DNA of 64,000 nt from Flavobacteriaceae bacterium (GTDB lineage: Bacteria; Bacteroidota; Bacteroidia; Flavobacteriales; Flavobacteriaceae), in contig PBNP01000024.1 in assembly GCA_002723295.1 (NCBI GenBank), positions 20,018-84,017 of the forward strand. The letters run 5' to 3'. Of this stretch, positions 38,181 through 48,587 are shown one piece after another. Numbering within the stretch: the first letter of the stretch is position 1; each line of letters starts with the position of its first letter. The translations under genes were made by a program, and so were the position numbers. The notes under the pieces were generated by a model. The model saw only the letters and a list, made by a program, of their open reading frames with translations, searched no databases and had not been told where the DNA came from.

Positions 38181-41159
38181 TTAAAATTTAATATTCACGC
38201 CTAGAGTAAACGACCTAGAAGCATAGTAACTTCTACGACGATCAACCCCAAGAGATAAAACATCATATAATCCTCCATTATCCTCACCAATGTCAACCAA
38301 TGATGGCTCTGGATCTAGACCTGTGTAACTTGTAAACACTAATGGATTTTGTGCATTAAGTGAAATCTGAAGTCCATCAATACCATTTAGGTTACTTACA
38401 TCCATATCACGAGTTACTGTTAAGTTGTCTAACTTAAAGAAGTCCGCTTTTTCAACATACAATGAGCTAAATCTTGCTGTAGTCAATCCAGCAGGGGCCA
38501 AAGATGTATTAACAAAGTTGTATGAACTCTGTGTTGAGATTCTAGGCTCATAGAAAGCTCGGAATGTGTTTACTAAACTATGACCGAAAGCACCTCTAAA
38601 AAATGCATTTACTGACCATTTACCAAACGTCATTTGATTAGTCCAACCTACTTCTAAATCAGGAGTACCATTACCAAGAACAGTAAAATCAACATCTTCA
38701 TTTAAAGCTTGATCTTGACCAACAGTTATAACTCCATCTCCATTTATATCTTCAAATTGAGGATCTCCATTAGCATCAACACCGTTAAAGATTGGGCCAA
38801 ATATCGTACCAATCTCAGTTCCTACCTTAACTCTTATCGTTGCTGTACTATTTTGTCCAGGAGCACCTAAATTTGCTCTCATCTCAGCATCTCTAATATA
38901 CTCATCTAGAGTAGTTTCATAGCTAGATAAAACAATACCGGTATTATAATTATCAGAAACTTGATAGTTTAAGGCCATTTCAACACCGTTAGTTTTTAAT
39001 TTACCAGCATTTTGGTACTGCGAACCTGATGGGTAATTGGCTGGGTCTACATCAACTTGTAAAATAAAGTCATTAATTTCTCTAGTGTAGATGTCTAAAG
39101 TTGCATCAAGCTTTCCTTTTCTCCATTCTATACCAAAATTAGTTTCTGCTTTTTCTTCCCATTTAAGATCTGGATTACCATCACGAGCTGCATTTAGACC
39201 ATCATTACCTCCATCAAGATTAAGTGTAGTAGATCCTCCAGCTTGTCCGCCACCATATTCAAAATCATATGCATTAGAAGACAATCCATTAGGGCCAGGA
39301 AGTGCACCAGTTACACCGTAACCAACTCGCACTTTAAACTTATCAGCACCTAAATTTAAATACTTGTTTAAATCAACACCAATTCCAGCAGCTGGAAAAA
39401 CACCCCATTGATTCTCAGATCCTAATTTAGTTGATCCTTCACGACGAACAGAGGCATTAAGGAAAATTCCATTGTCAATAGTATAGTTCATTCTACCAAA
39501 GAATGCTACAATTCTATCATCTGGAGATGCGTTAGAGTCAGCACCAATAAAACCAGCATTTAATAAATCCTGAGAGTGCTCAACTGCATCAATAAAACTT
39601 ACACCTGAATTTGATTCATCAGGAAAATCTCCCAAGGTAAATGAATGGTCATTAAAGTTTTGCTGTTGCCATGAATAACCAGCTGTAACAACTAATTCAT
39701 TATCTCCTAATTGAGTGTTATAGCGCGCATACATCTCTGATAACTTAAAGCTATAAGTTTGATCATAAAAGTTTGCAGAACCAGAACGAATCGGAGAAGC
39801 AGCATTCCCACCACGAAGTAAAGTAGTAGGGTTATAAAGTTTATTAGAATATTTACTTACCTGACTTGCTGCATTTAAATTAAGGCTAAGATTGTCATTA
39901 AATGCATAAGCAGCATTTACACTGTAATTTAATTCAGTTTTATCTCCTTGATTAATTTGTTGTTTTGCAATAGAAACAGGGTTGTAACTATCAAATAATC
40001 CTAAGGTTTCAAAAAATCCACCATACTGTGGGCCATTAAAAACACCATCGTAATCTGCAGCATAAACTGGAGCAGTTGGGTTATATAGCACAGCATATTT
40101 CATGGATTCCATGTCACCATTATTTTGTTTTCTACTTGTAAAAGCAGTATTCACCGTAATTGAAAGTTTATCATTTAGTGCTTTAGTAGAAAAATTCAAA
40201 CGAGTATTGAACTGCGAAAAATCTGAACTTATAAGTATTCCTTGTATATCTCTAAAGTTAGCAGCAATACGATAACTGGTATTACCTGAACCTCCAGATG
40301 CAGAAATATTATGAATTCGAGAAACCGCTTGACGAGTTACCTCTTCAGCCCAATTAGTAGCTGAACCTAAATCAGTACCTCCTGCAGCAACAAATTCTGT
40401 TGGATTCATAACATCTACTGTATTAAATGCTTCTGAAACACCTAATTGTCCAGTATAGTTAAGAGTCATTTTTCCCTCAGAACCTGTCTTTGTTGTTACT
40501 AAAATAACACCTGCAGATCCTCGTGAACCATAAATTGCAGAAGCAGAACCATCTTTAAGTACGTTAATAGTTTGAATATCAGCAGGGTCAACATTAGCTA
40601 AAGAAGCACCGATAACTCCATCGATAACGACTAAAGGCTGAACGTTTGCACCAACTGTTGAAATACCTCTCAGACGAATTACTGCTGCAGCGTTTGGATC
40701 ACCACCCCGGTTATAAACCTGGAGTCCTGCGACCTTACCCTGTAAAAGTTGTGAAGCATCAGAGATATTACCCTGATTGAAGTCTTCAGCATCAACTTTT
40801 ACAACAGCTGCTGTAATTTCTTTTTCCCGTTGAGAACCATAACCTGTAACTACCACTTCCTCTAATTCACTATCCAGAGCCAGTGAGACATTTATTTGAT
40901 CTTGATTTCCAACAGAAATTTCTTGAGTAGCAAATCCAACAAAGGAAATTACCAACACGTCAGATGATGAAGCCTGAATACTATAGTTTCCATCAAAATC
41001 AGTACTAGTACCTACATCACTACCCTTTACTTGAACCGTTGCTCCTGGCAGCGGGCCATCTTCACTCGAAACAGTACCATTCACTGTTTGAGCATACATC
41101 ACTACACCAGCTAGTAAAAACAAGAGTGTAAGTAATGAAGTCTTGAAATTGTTTTTCAT
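38181..41159 (-). CDS. susC: SusC/RagA family TonB-linked outer membrane transporter
   Basis: CarboxypepD_reg-like 'VNGTVSSEDGPLPGATVQVKGSDVGTSTDFDGNYSI', TonB box/plug 'EVVVTGYGSQREKEITAAVVKV', 'LKDGSASAIYGSRGSAGVILVTTK'. Confidence 0.97.
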   Translation of the reverse strand: MKNNFKTSLLTLLFLLAGVVMYAQTVNGTVSSEDGPLPGATVQVKGSDVGTSTDFDGNYSIQASSSDVLVISFVGFATQEISVGNQDQINVSLALDSELEEVVVTGYGSQREKEITAAVVKVDAEDFNQGNISDASQLLQGKVAGLQVYNRGGDPNAAAVIRLRGISTVGANVQPLVVIDGVIGASLANVDPADIQTINVLKDGSASAIYGSRGSAGVILVTTKTGSEGKMTLNYTGQLGVSEAFNTVDVMNPTEFVAAGGTDLGSATNWAEEVTRQAVSRIHNISASGGSGNTSYRIAANFRDIQGILISSDFSQFNTRLNFSTKALNDKLSITVNTAFTSRKQNNGDMESMKYAVLYNPTAPVYAADYDGVFNGPQYGGFFETLGLFDSYNPVSIAKQQINQGDKTELNYSVNAAYAFNDNLSLNLNAASQVSKYSNKLYNPTTLLRGGNAASPIRSGSANFYDQTYSFKLSEMYARYNTQLGDNELVVTAGYSWQQQNFNDHSFTLGDFPDESNSGVSFIDAVEHSQDLLNAGFIGADSNASPDDRIVAFFGRMNYTIDNGIFLNASVRREGSTKLGSENQWGVFPAAGIGVDLNKYLNLGADKFKVRVGYGVTGALPGPNGLSSNAYDFEYGGGQAGGSTTLNLDGGNDGLNAARDGNPDLKWEEKAETNFGIEWRKGKLDATLDIYTREINDFILQVDVDPANYPSGSQYQNAGKLKTNGVEMALNYQVSDNYNTGIVLSSYETTLDEYIRDAEMRANLGAPGQNSTATIRVKVGTEIGTIFGPIFNGVDANGDPQFEDINGDGVITVGQDQALNEDVDFTVLGNGTPDLEVGWTNQMTFGKWSVNAFFRGAFGHSLVNTFRAFYEPRISTQSSYNFVNTSLAPAGLTTARFSSLYVEKADFFKLDNLTVTRDMDVSNLNGIDGLQISLNAQNPLVFTSYTGLDPEPSLVDIGEDNGGLYDVLSLGVDRRRSYYASRSFTLGVNIKF

Positions 41160-41293
41160 TCTTGATTAGTTTTTGTTAAATTTTTGATTTAATTAAATCT
41201 ATAGGGGACAATTATACGAATTTTCTGACTTTTAACATAATTTTCACATATAAATATTACCGTATTATTCTTTAAAATAATTGAGTTAAAATT

Positions 41294-42229
41294 CTAGCTT
41301 TTTACTTTTTCCTTTAAAAAGGATATGTTTCTAACTAGTCCATCATATTTGGTCCGCTTAATAGCACTGTTTTTAAATACTTTATTAAAAGTTTCTTTTG
41401 TTAATTCCTCCCATTCTTTTTTCCCCATATTCAAAATTTGATTATTAGCGTTAAATGCAGGTTCAAGATGGGGTTTGGAAAATCTATTCCAAGGGCACAC
41501 ATCCTGACATATGTCACAGCCAAACATCCAGTTATCCATTTTTCCTGAAAAATCTTTTGGGATTTCAGATTTTAACTCAATAGTTAGGTAAGAAATGCAT
41601 TTACTGCCATCTAATTTATATGGTTCAATTATTGCTTCAGTTGGACAAGCATCAATGCATGCAGTACAAGATCCACAATGATCAGTAACTGGTGGGTCTG
41701 GATATAAATCTAAGTCAATTATTAGTTCTGCTAAAAAATAATACGACCCCACTTCCTTAGTAATTACATTTGTATTTTTTCCTACCCATCCCAATCCAGA
41801 TTTTTTTGCCCATGCCCTCTCTAATATCGGTGCTGAATCAACAAAAACACGACCTTCTACATTTCCAATATTTTGTTTAATTTCTAATAATAATTTTCTA
41901 AGTTTTTCTTTTATAATAAAATGATAATCTTTTCCAAAAGCATATTTAGAAATCTTTGGCGCTTTTGGATCTTTCTGATTCTCTTTTGTATAATAATTAT
42001 AACTCAAAGAAACAACGCTTTTTGCTCCTGGCACAAGCTTTCTTGGATCTAAGCGTTTATCAAAATTTCTCTCCATGTAGCTCATTGAACCATGCATACC
42101 TTGATTTAACCATTTTTCAAGTCTTGGAGCTTCTTCTTCTAAAAATTCAGCTTTGGCAATTCTACATGACAAAAATCCAATTTTTTTGGCAATATTCTTG
42201 ATTAATTTAGAGTGTTTTTCAGAATTCAA
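41294..42229 (-). CDS. queG: Epoxyqueuosine reductase QueG
   Basis: '[16 protein letters not shown]' and '[13 protein letters not shown]' ferredoxin motifs. Confidence 0.95.
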   Translation of the reverse strand: MNSEKHSKLIKNIAKKIGFLSCRIAKAEFLEEEAPRLEKWLNQGMHGSMSYMERNFDKRLDPRKLVPGAKSVVSLSYNYYTKENQKDPKAPKISKYAFGKDYHFIIKEKLRKLLLEIKQNIGNVEGRVFVDSAPILERAWAKKSGLGWVGKNTNVITKEVGSYYFLAELIIDLDLYPDPPVTDHCGSCTACIDACPTEAIIEPYKLDGSKCISYLTIELKSEIPKDFSGKMDNWMFGCDICQDVCPWNRFSKPHLEPAFNANNQILNMGKKEWEELTKETFNKVFKNSAIKRTKYDGLVRNISFLKEKVKS

Positions 42230-43245
42230 AATAATCCTTTTTGATTATTTTTTACTATCCCAAGATGTTTATATGCTTTAGCTGTAACTTCTCTCCCTCT
42301 AGGAGTTCTAACTAAAAATCCTTGTTGGATTAAAAAAGGCTCATAAACTTCTTCAATTGTTTCTCCATTTTCAGCAACCGCAGTTGCTAAAGTTGAAATC
42401 CCAACAGGACCACCTTTAAACTTTTCAATCAAAGTAGTAAGTATTTTGTTGTCCATTTCATCAAGACCGTAATCATCAACATTAAGTGATTTTAATGCAT
42501 ATTTAGTTATTTTAATATTTATTTTTCCATCACCTTTTATTTGTGCAAAATCTCTAATTCTTCTCAACAAACCGTTTGCAATCCTTGGAGTTCCTCTGCT
42601 CCTGCTTGCAATTTCTATTGCTGAAGGTTGATCTATTGATACTTGTAATATTTTTGCGCTTCTTTCAATTATAGTTGAAATAAGCTCTGTAGAATAATAC
42701 TCTAAACGATTACCAATTCCAAAACGTGCTCTCATTGGGGCTGTTAAAAGTCCAGATCTTGTAGTGGCTCCAACTAATGTAAATGGATTTAGTTTTATTT
42801 GGACTGTTCGAGCATTTGGCCCACTTTCAATCATAATATCAATTTTGTAATCTTCCATAGCAGAATAAAGATATTCCTCAATAATTGGACTTAATCGATG
42901 AATTTCATCAATAAATAGTATATCTCTAGGTTGAAGATTAGTTAATAATCCAGCTAAATCTCCAGGTTTATCCAATACAGGCCCTGAAGTCATTTTGATA
43001 TTTGCATTTAGTTCATTAGCTAAAATATATGCAAGTGTTGTCTTTCCTAAACCAGGAGGTCCATGAAATAATGTATGATCCAAAGCTTCATCTCTCTCAT
43101 TTGCCGCAGCAACAAAAATTTTTAAATTATCTATAATACTGCTTTGTCCAGCAAAATCATCAAATGATAAAGGACGTAAAGCTCGATCGAAATCTTGCTC
43201 TTCTGATGTGAATTTGTCACCAGTTGGATCTAAATTTTCATTCAT
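42226..43245 (-). CDS. ruvB: Holliday junction DNA helicase RuvB
   Basis: '[23 protein letters not shown]', '[13 protein letters not shown]', '[15 protein letters not shown]'. Confidence 0.97.
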   Translation of the reverse strand: MNENLDPTGDKFTSEEQDFDRALRPLSFDDFAGQSSIIDNLKIFVAAANERDEALDHTLFHGPPGLGKTTLAYILANELNANIKMTSGPVLDKPGDLAGLLTNLQPRDILFIDEIHRLSPIIEEYLYSAMEDYKIDIMIESGPNARTVQIKLNPFTLVGATTRSGLLTAPMRARFGIGNRLEYYSTELISTIIERSAKILQVSIDQPSAIEIASRSRGTPRIANGLLRRIRDFAQIKGDGKINIKITKYALKSLNVDDYGLDEMDNKILTTLIEKFKGGPVGISTLATAVAENGETIEEVYEPFLIQQGFLVRTPRGREVTAKAYKHLGIVKNNQKGLF

Positions 43246-43249
43246 TAAA

Positions 43250-43257
43250 CAAAGGTA
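43250..43257 (-). promoter_or_regulatory. Bacteroidota -7 promoter box TACCTTTG directly before ruvB
   Basis: Minus strand TACCTTTG-TTTA-ATG. Confidence 0.45.
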
Positions 43258-43287
43258 TCAAAATTAGATGTCTATAAAATAAACTAA

Positions 43288-45078
43288 CTAATGCTGTAAT
43301 TCTTCTTCTCCCTTTTTAAGAGGAATATTCTGGGGAACAAAATCTTTATCATATCCGGGTTTTGAATAATCATATGCCCATCTATGAACATGGGGTATTT
43401 CTCCATGCCAATTTCCATGGAAATGTTCAATTGGAGCTGTCCATTCTAATGTGTTTGAATTCCAGGGATTTTGAACTGTTTTTTTACCATAGAAAATACT
43501 ATGAATAAAATTGTAAAGAAAAACCAATTGAGCTGCTCCTGCTATAAGTGCAAAAATTGTAATAATCACATTTATATCTGCTAAATCATCAAAAATGGGA
43601 AAAGCTGTGTTTGTATAATATCTTCTTGGCAAGCCAGCCATTCCAATAAAATGCATTGGAAAAAAAACTCCATATGCACAAATTGCCGTAACCCAAAAAT
43701 GAATATACCCAAGGTTTTTGTTCATCATACGCTTGAACATTTTTGGAAACCAATGATAAACACCAGCAAAAAGGCCATAAAGAGCAGAAATACCCATAAC
43801 TAAATGGAAGTGAGCAACAACAAAATATGTGTCATGAACATTTATATCTAAAGTGCTATCTCCCAAAATAACACCAGTTAATCCTCCAGATATAAATGTC
43901 GAAACAAGTGCTATGGAAAAAAGCATTGCTGGATTTAATTGTAAATTTCCTTTCCAAAGTGTAGTAATATAATTAAATGCTTTAACTGCAGATGGAATAG
44001 CAATTAATAAAGTTGTAAAAGTAAATACGGATCCTAAAAACGGATTCATTCCAGAAATAAACATGTGGTGACCCCAAACAATAGTTGATAAAAATGCTAT
44101 TGCTAATATCGATGCCACCATTGCACGATATCCAAAAATTGGTTTTCGCGCATTTGTTGCAAGAACTTCAGAAGTAATTCCAAGTGCAGGAAGAATAACA
44201 ATATAAACTTCAGGGTGACCTAAAAACCAAAAAAGATGTTCAAACAATACAGGAGATCCTCCTTGATAATGTAATACCTCTCCTTGTATAAAAATGTCAG
44301 AAAGGAAAAAAGAAGTTCCAAAACTTCTGTCCATAATTAATAATAGAGCTGCTGATAATAAAACTGGAAAAGACACAATTCCAATAATTGCTGTAACAAA
44401 AAAAGCCCATATTGTAAGTGGTAAACGACTCATCGTCATCCCTTTAGTTCTAAGGTTAATAACGGTAACCACATAATTCAACGCAGCTAATAAAGAAGAG
44501 GCAATAAAAACTGCCATAGAAACCAACCAAAGAGTCATTCCAGCCCCAGATCCTGGTTGAGCTTGTGGAAGAGCAGATAAAGGTGGGTATACTGTCCATC
44601 CAGCAGCAGCAGGACCAGCCTCAACAAATAAAGATATAGTCATTATAAGTGATGATATAAAAAATAACCAATATGAAAACATATTTAAAAGCCCAGAAGC
44701 CATATCCCTAGCGCCAATTTGTAATGGTATTAGTAGATTAGAAAATGTCCCGCTTAAACCTGCTGTTAAAACAAAAAATACCATTATAGTTCCATGAATA
44801 GTAATTAGAGCTAGATAAACATTTGGATCCATTACCCCATCAGGAGCCCATTTTCCAAGAAGTAATTCAAGAAATCCAAAAGGTTTTTCAGGCCAGGCTA
44901 ATTGAAGACGAAAGATTAAGGACATTGCTATTCCAATAAAACCCATAAACAAACCTGTAATAAGGTATTGTTTTGCAATCATCTTATGATCTTGACTAAA
45001 GATATACTTTGTTATAAAAGTTTCTTTATGATGGTGTCCGTGATCTTCATCGTGTGTATGGTCTAGTTCATTTGACAT
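43288..45078 (-). CDS. coxA: Cytochrome c oxidase subunit I
   Basis: 'FWFLGHPEVYIVILPALGI', 'VWGHHMFISGMNP', 'HDTYFVVAHFHLVMG'. Confidence 0.96.
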   Translation of the reverse strand: MSNELDHTHDEDHGHHHKETFITKYIFSQDHKMIAKQYLITGLFMGFIGIAMSLIFRLQLAWPEKPFGFLELLLGKWAPDGVMDPNVYLALITIHGTIMVFFVLTAGLSGTFSNLLIPLQIGARDMASGLLNMFSYWLFFISSLIMTISLFVEAGPAAAGWTVYPPLSALPQAQPGSGAGMTLWLVSMAVFIASSLLAALNYVVTVINLRTKGMTMSRLPLTIWAFFVTAIIGIVSFPVLLSAALLLIMDRSFGTSFFLSDIFIQGEVLHYQGGSPVLFEHLFWFLGHPEVYIVILPALGITSEVLATNARKPIFGYRAMVASILAIAFLSTIVWGHHMFISGMNPFLGSVFTFTTLLIAIPSAVKAFNYITTLWKGNLQLNPAMLFSIALVSTFISGGLTGVILGDSTLDINVHDTYFVVAHFHLVMGISALYGLFAGVYHWFPKMFKRMMNKNLGYIHFWVTAICAYGVFFPMHFIGMAGLPRRYYTNTAFPIFDDLADINVIITIFALIAGAAQLVFLYNFIHSIFYGKKTVQNPWNSNTLEWTAPIEHFHGNWHGEIPHVHRWAYDYSKPGYDKDFVPQNIPLKKGEEELQH

Positions 45079-45096
45079 ATTGGTAATATATTAATT

Positions 45097-46161
45097 TTAT
45101 TGAATAAATTGAGAAAAAGTTTGTTGATTAGAGAGCCAACTATTAAAATCCTCTTGTGTTTCTACAACTATCTTCATTTGCATATTATAATGTGATACAC
45201 CACAAATCTTATTACAAATTAAGACATAATCAAAAACATATGGGTCCAAAGGCTCTTCACCATTTAATATTAATTCTTCACTATTTCTTTTCCTAATTTC
45301 ATTAATTTTTCTAACCTTGGAAATTACATCTGGATCCATTCTTATTTCTTCAGTTGTCTTTATGGGAGTAAATGCAAATTCAGTTATCATTCCAGGGACA
45401 CAATTCATTTGAGCTCTAAAATGAGGCATGTATGCTGAATGAAGGACATCTTGAGATCGCATTTTAAAAATAATCTCCTTCCCAACAGGAAGATGCAGTT
45501 CTTGAGTAACTATGTCATCCAAACCATTAGGATCAGTAATATCTATTCCAACTAAATTTTTTCCTTCAAAATCTTGCAAAAATCTAACATTTGCATCTCC
45601 TAAAACATTATCCTTTCCAGCATATCTAGCTTTCCAATTAAATTGCTGAGCATAAAGTTCAACTACAATTGCATCTTCATTTTCCTCAATGGTCATTATG
45701 TCAGTCCAAGTGTATAATCCATACAAAATTAGTCCAGCAAGTACAATAGTTGGAATTATTGTCCATACTGCTTCAAGTCTATCATTGTCAGCTAAAAAGT
45801 ATGCTTTACGAGATTTTTTACCTCTGTACTTATATCCAAAATAATGCAATAATGCTTGAGTTATAGTTTGAACAAAGAAAATAATAGCAAATGTTAACCA
45901 CATCAAGTTATCATAAAGAGCTCCATGGTCAGATGATGCCTCAGGAAGAAGAACATCTCCCCATCTCCAAAATGAAAAAATAGTTAAAATGTATATGAAT
46001 ATTAAAAAAGCAAATAAAAGAACACCTTGTGTTTGATTATCCTGATCATTGGCAACTTGAGTTTCCTCTTTTTTTGGTTGTGATAATTCTAAAATTTTTG
46101 TAAGCTGCCAAATTGAAATTGTTACAAGTATAAGTAGGATTAATGATAATAATAAAGTCAT
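45097..46161 (-). CDS. coxB: Cytochrome c oxidase subunit II
   Basis: 'DVLHSAYMPHFRAQMNCVPGMITEFAF' and CuA ligands 'CNKICGVSHYNM'. Confidence 0.95.
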   Translation of the reverse strand: MTLLLSLILLILVTISIWQLTKILELSQPKKEETQVANDQDNQTQGVLLFAFLIFIYILTIFSFWRWGDVLLPEASSDHGALYDNLMWLTFAIIFFVQTITQALLHYFGYKYRGKKSRKAYFLADNDRLEAVWTIIPTIVLAGLILYGLYTWTDIMTIEENEDAIVVELYAQQFNWKARYAGKDNVLGDANVRFLQDFEGKNLVGIDITDPNGLDDIVTQELHLPVGKEIIFKMRSQDVLHSAYMPHFRAQMNCVPGMITEFAFTPIKTTEEIRMDPDVISKVRKINEIRKRNSEELILNGEEPLDPYVFDYVLICNKICGVSHYNMQMKIVVETQEDFNSWLSNQQTFSQFIQ

Positions 46162-46185
46162 ATATTTTCTTTTACTTGATAATTA

Positions 46186-47499
46186 TTAATAATGAAACTT
46201 TTTACTTTCCTTTAAAAATGGATCTCCAGATGCTAATAATGGGACTTTTGATATAGATTTAAAAACAACCAAAATAAACAGTCCTAGAAAAAATATAAAT
46301 CCACTGATCTCAGGTACTCCAATAGACCATTGGTCTCCTACAGCTGAAGGCATTATCATATTAAAGACATCTATATAATGTCCTAAAACAATTACAATAC
46401 CAGTCATCACAATTATATAATTTACTCTCTTATAATCTCTGCTCATTAAAATTAATAGAGGAAAAATAAAGTTCATTATCAACATGCTCCAAAATGGGAT
46501 AGTATAATCTTCTATTCTGGTAATAAAATAAGTTACTTCTTCCGGAATATTTGAATACCAAATCAACATAAATTGAGAAAACCATAAATAAGTCCAGAAT
46601 ACTGAAACTCCAAACATAAACAATCCTAAATTATGTATATGATTTTCATTTACAAAATCCAAATATCCTTCATGTTTTAAATAAATAGCAATTAAAGCAA
46701 TCACAGTAATTCCCGTTACGAACATACTTGCAAAAACATACCAGCCAAATAAAGTACTAAACCAATGAGGATCAATTGACATTATCCAATCCCAAGACAT
46801 CATTGACTCAGTAACAATATAAAAAACAAGAAACCCTGCAGATATTCTAAAGTTTAATATGTGATTTTTTATGTTATTGGCTTTATCTTGAAGAAGTGAT
46901 AGTTTTCTAGAAAAATATTGATAAGTGTTCCATCCAAGAATATAAATGCCTGCTCTTATGAAAAAGGAAGTTGAATTTAAATAACCGGACTTATTTTTAA
47001 TTAATTGATCATTTTGAACAACTTCTGGATCCATCCAAATAAAAAGATGATTAAAATGTAAGCTTGAAAAAATTAAAATAGTTAATACTATTAATGTTCC
47101 AGGCAGCAAATATCCTGTAATTCCTTCCATGACCCTATATAAAACGATGGGCCATCCTGCTTGAGAAGCTCTTTGTATGGCATAAAAAGCTAAAACCCCT
47201 AGAGATATTAGCATGAAAAATAAGGCTGCTACATACAAGGCTGCCCATGGTTTATTTTGAAGTTTATGTAATAAATGTTCTCCATGATCAATCTCATGAC
47301 CATCCGAATCATGACTTAAATCTTTGTTTTCATTACCATGATTACCACCATGATTACCACCATGATTAGAATCAGCGACCATTAGTTGAGCTTCTTCAAT
47401 AGTAGATGGGATATTTAAAAAACTATAGGTTAATCCTAAAACTCCTAAGAGCATTAAAAGCATTGAAAAATTCCTAATCTTGTTTGAAAATATATACAT
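46186..47499 (-). CDS. actF: Alternative Complex III subunit ActF (quinol:cytochrome c oxidoreductase membrane subunit)
   Basis: Multi-TM, position in actABCDEF order, His/Gly/Asn-rich N-terminal loop. Confidence 0.85.
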   Translation of the reverse strand: MYIFSNKIRNFSMLLMLLGVLGLTYSFLNIPSTIEEAQLMVADSNHGGNHGGNHGNENKDLSHDSDGHEIDHGEHLLHKLQNKPWAALYVAALFFMLISLGVLAFYAIQRASQAGWPIVLYRVMEGITGYLLPGTLIVLTILIFSSLHFNHLFIWMDPEVVQNDQLIKNKSGYLNSTSFFIRAGIYILGWNTYQYFSRKLSLLQDKANNIKNHILNFRISAGFLVFYIVTESMMSWDWIMSIDPHWFSTLFGWYVFASMFVTGITVIALIAIYLKHEGYLDFVNENHIHNLGLFMFGVSVFWTYLWFSQFMLIWYSNIPEEVTYFITRIEDYTIPFWSMLIMNFIFPLLILMSRDYKRVNYIIVMTGIVIVLGHYIDVFNMIMPSAVGDQWSIGVPEISGFIFFLGLFILVVFKSISKVPLLASGDPFLKESKKFHY

Positions 47500-47506
47500 G
47501 TTAGTT

Positions 47507-48076
47507 TTATTTTTTTGTCAACTCCAATCTTAAGTTTATTACATGTTGTGTAATTTGCCATCTTTCTTTTTCATCAATTTGCCCAGCGTGAGATCCCATT
47601 GCATTTCTGCCATGCATTAAAACATGATAAATGCTTCCAGGAGTTATATCTCTATCTTTATAACTTGGTATTCCTAAAAACTTCTCTCTTGTCATTAATA
47701 TTCCTTGGCCATCTCCTTTTGATCCATGACATACTGCACAGTAAATTCCGTAAAGTTCTTTGCCTTTTGACAAATTCGTTTCATTAATTTCAAAAGGGGA
47801 GGTTAAATTACTTTTAGCCATTTGATAGCCCTCTTCAGTATTTGGAAATTCATATGGACTCCAGCCCCTAGCAATTGTATTTTCAACAGGAAGCTGAGCT
47901 TCAATTCCATTAACAAATGCATCACTTTCCGAGTAAGTTTCATAACCTACAGACTCATACATGTTGGGAAAGAATTGATAATTTGGCTTAGAAGGGCTTG
48001 AACAAGATTGAACAAGGATTATAAGGCTAATTAAAGTTATAATTAATATGTTATTAATTCTATTCATTTTTTTCAA
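47507..48076 (-). CDS. actE: Alternative Complex III monoheme cytochrome c subunit ActE
   Basis: Lipobox 'VQSCSSPS', heme motif 'CAVCHG', distal 'MGSHAGQI'. Confidence 0.9.
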   Translation of the reverse strand: MKKMNRINNILIITLISLIILVQSCSSPSKPNYQFFPNMYESVGYETYSESDAFVNGIEAQLPVENTIARGWSPYEFPNTEEGYQMAKSNLTSPFEINETNLSKGKELYGIYCAVCHGSKGDGQGILMTREKFLGIPSYKDRDITPGSIYHVLMHGRNAMGSHAGQIDEKERWQITQHVINLRLELTKK

Positions 48077-48587
48077 TTACTTTGATATCAATAGCTCCTG
48101 TAGTCTTAATTAACTTGATTAATTGCTTTTCGTTTTTTCCAACTAAAACTTCCATCAAGAATTTGTCATCTGTAGTTAATGGATTGGGATTTTCTGCTTC
48201 TTTAAAAGGCCACAATTTACTTCGCATGTAAAAGGTAATGACCATCAAGTGAGCGGCAAAAAAAACTGTCATCTCAAACATAACAGGGACAAACGCTGGC
48301 ATATTTTCTATATATGAAAAACTTGGTTTTCCTCCAATATTTTGGGGCCAATCTTCTATCATCATATAATTCATCATTAAAATCGAAATTAAAAATCCGA
48401 TACATCCATATATAAATGAAGTTATGGCAATCTTTGTTTCTTTTAGCCCTAACTCTTTATCAAGACCATGAACTGGAAAGGGAGTATAAACCTCTTCTAT
48501 ATGATGTTTATTAGCACGAATATCCCTTACTGCTTTAATCAAAACATCATCATCATCATATAATGCGTGAATTACTTTATCGCTCAT
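48060..48587 (-). CDS. actD: Alternative Complex III subunit ActD (DUF3341)
   Basis: 'IEEVYTPFPVHGLDKELGLKETKI', two TM segments. Confidence 0.9.
   Translation of the reverse strand: MSDKVIHALYDDDDVLIKAVRDIRANKHHIEEVYTPFPVHGLDKELGLKETKIAITSFIYGCIGFLISILMMNYMMIEDWPQNIGGKPSFSYIENMPAFVPVMFEMTVFFAAHLMVITFYMRSKLWPFKEAENPNPLTTDDKFLMEVLVGKNEKQLIKLIKTTGAIDIKVIEKNE

Noticed and set aside
41160-41293. Possible promoter or riboswitch upstream of susC
   Set aside because: No clear TAnnTTTG box or stable conserved structure could be recognised by eye; promoter probably exists but cannot be placed.
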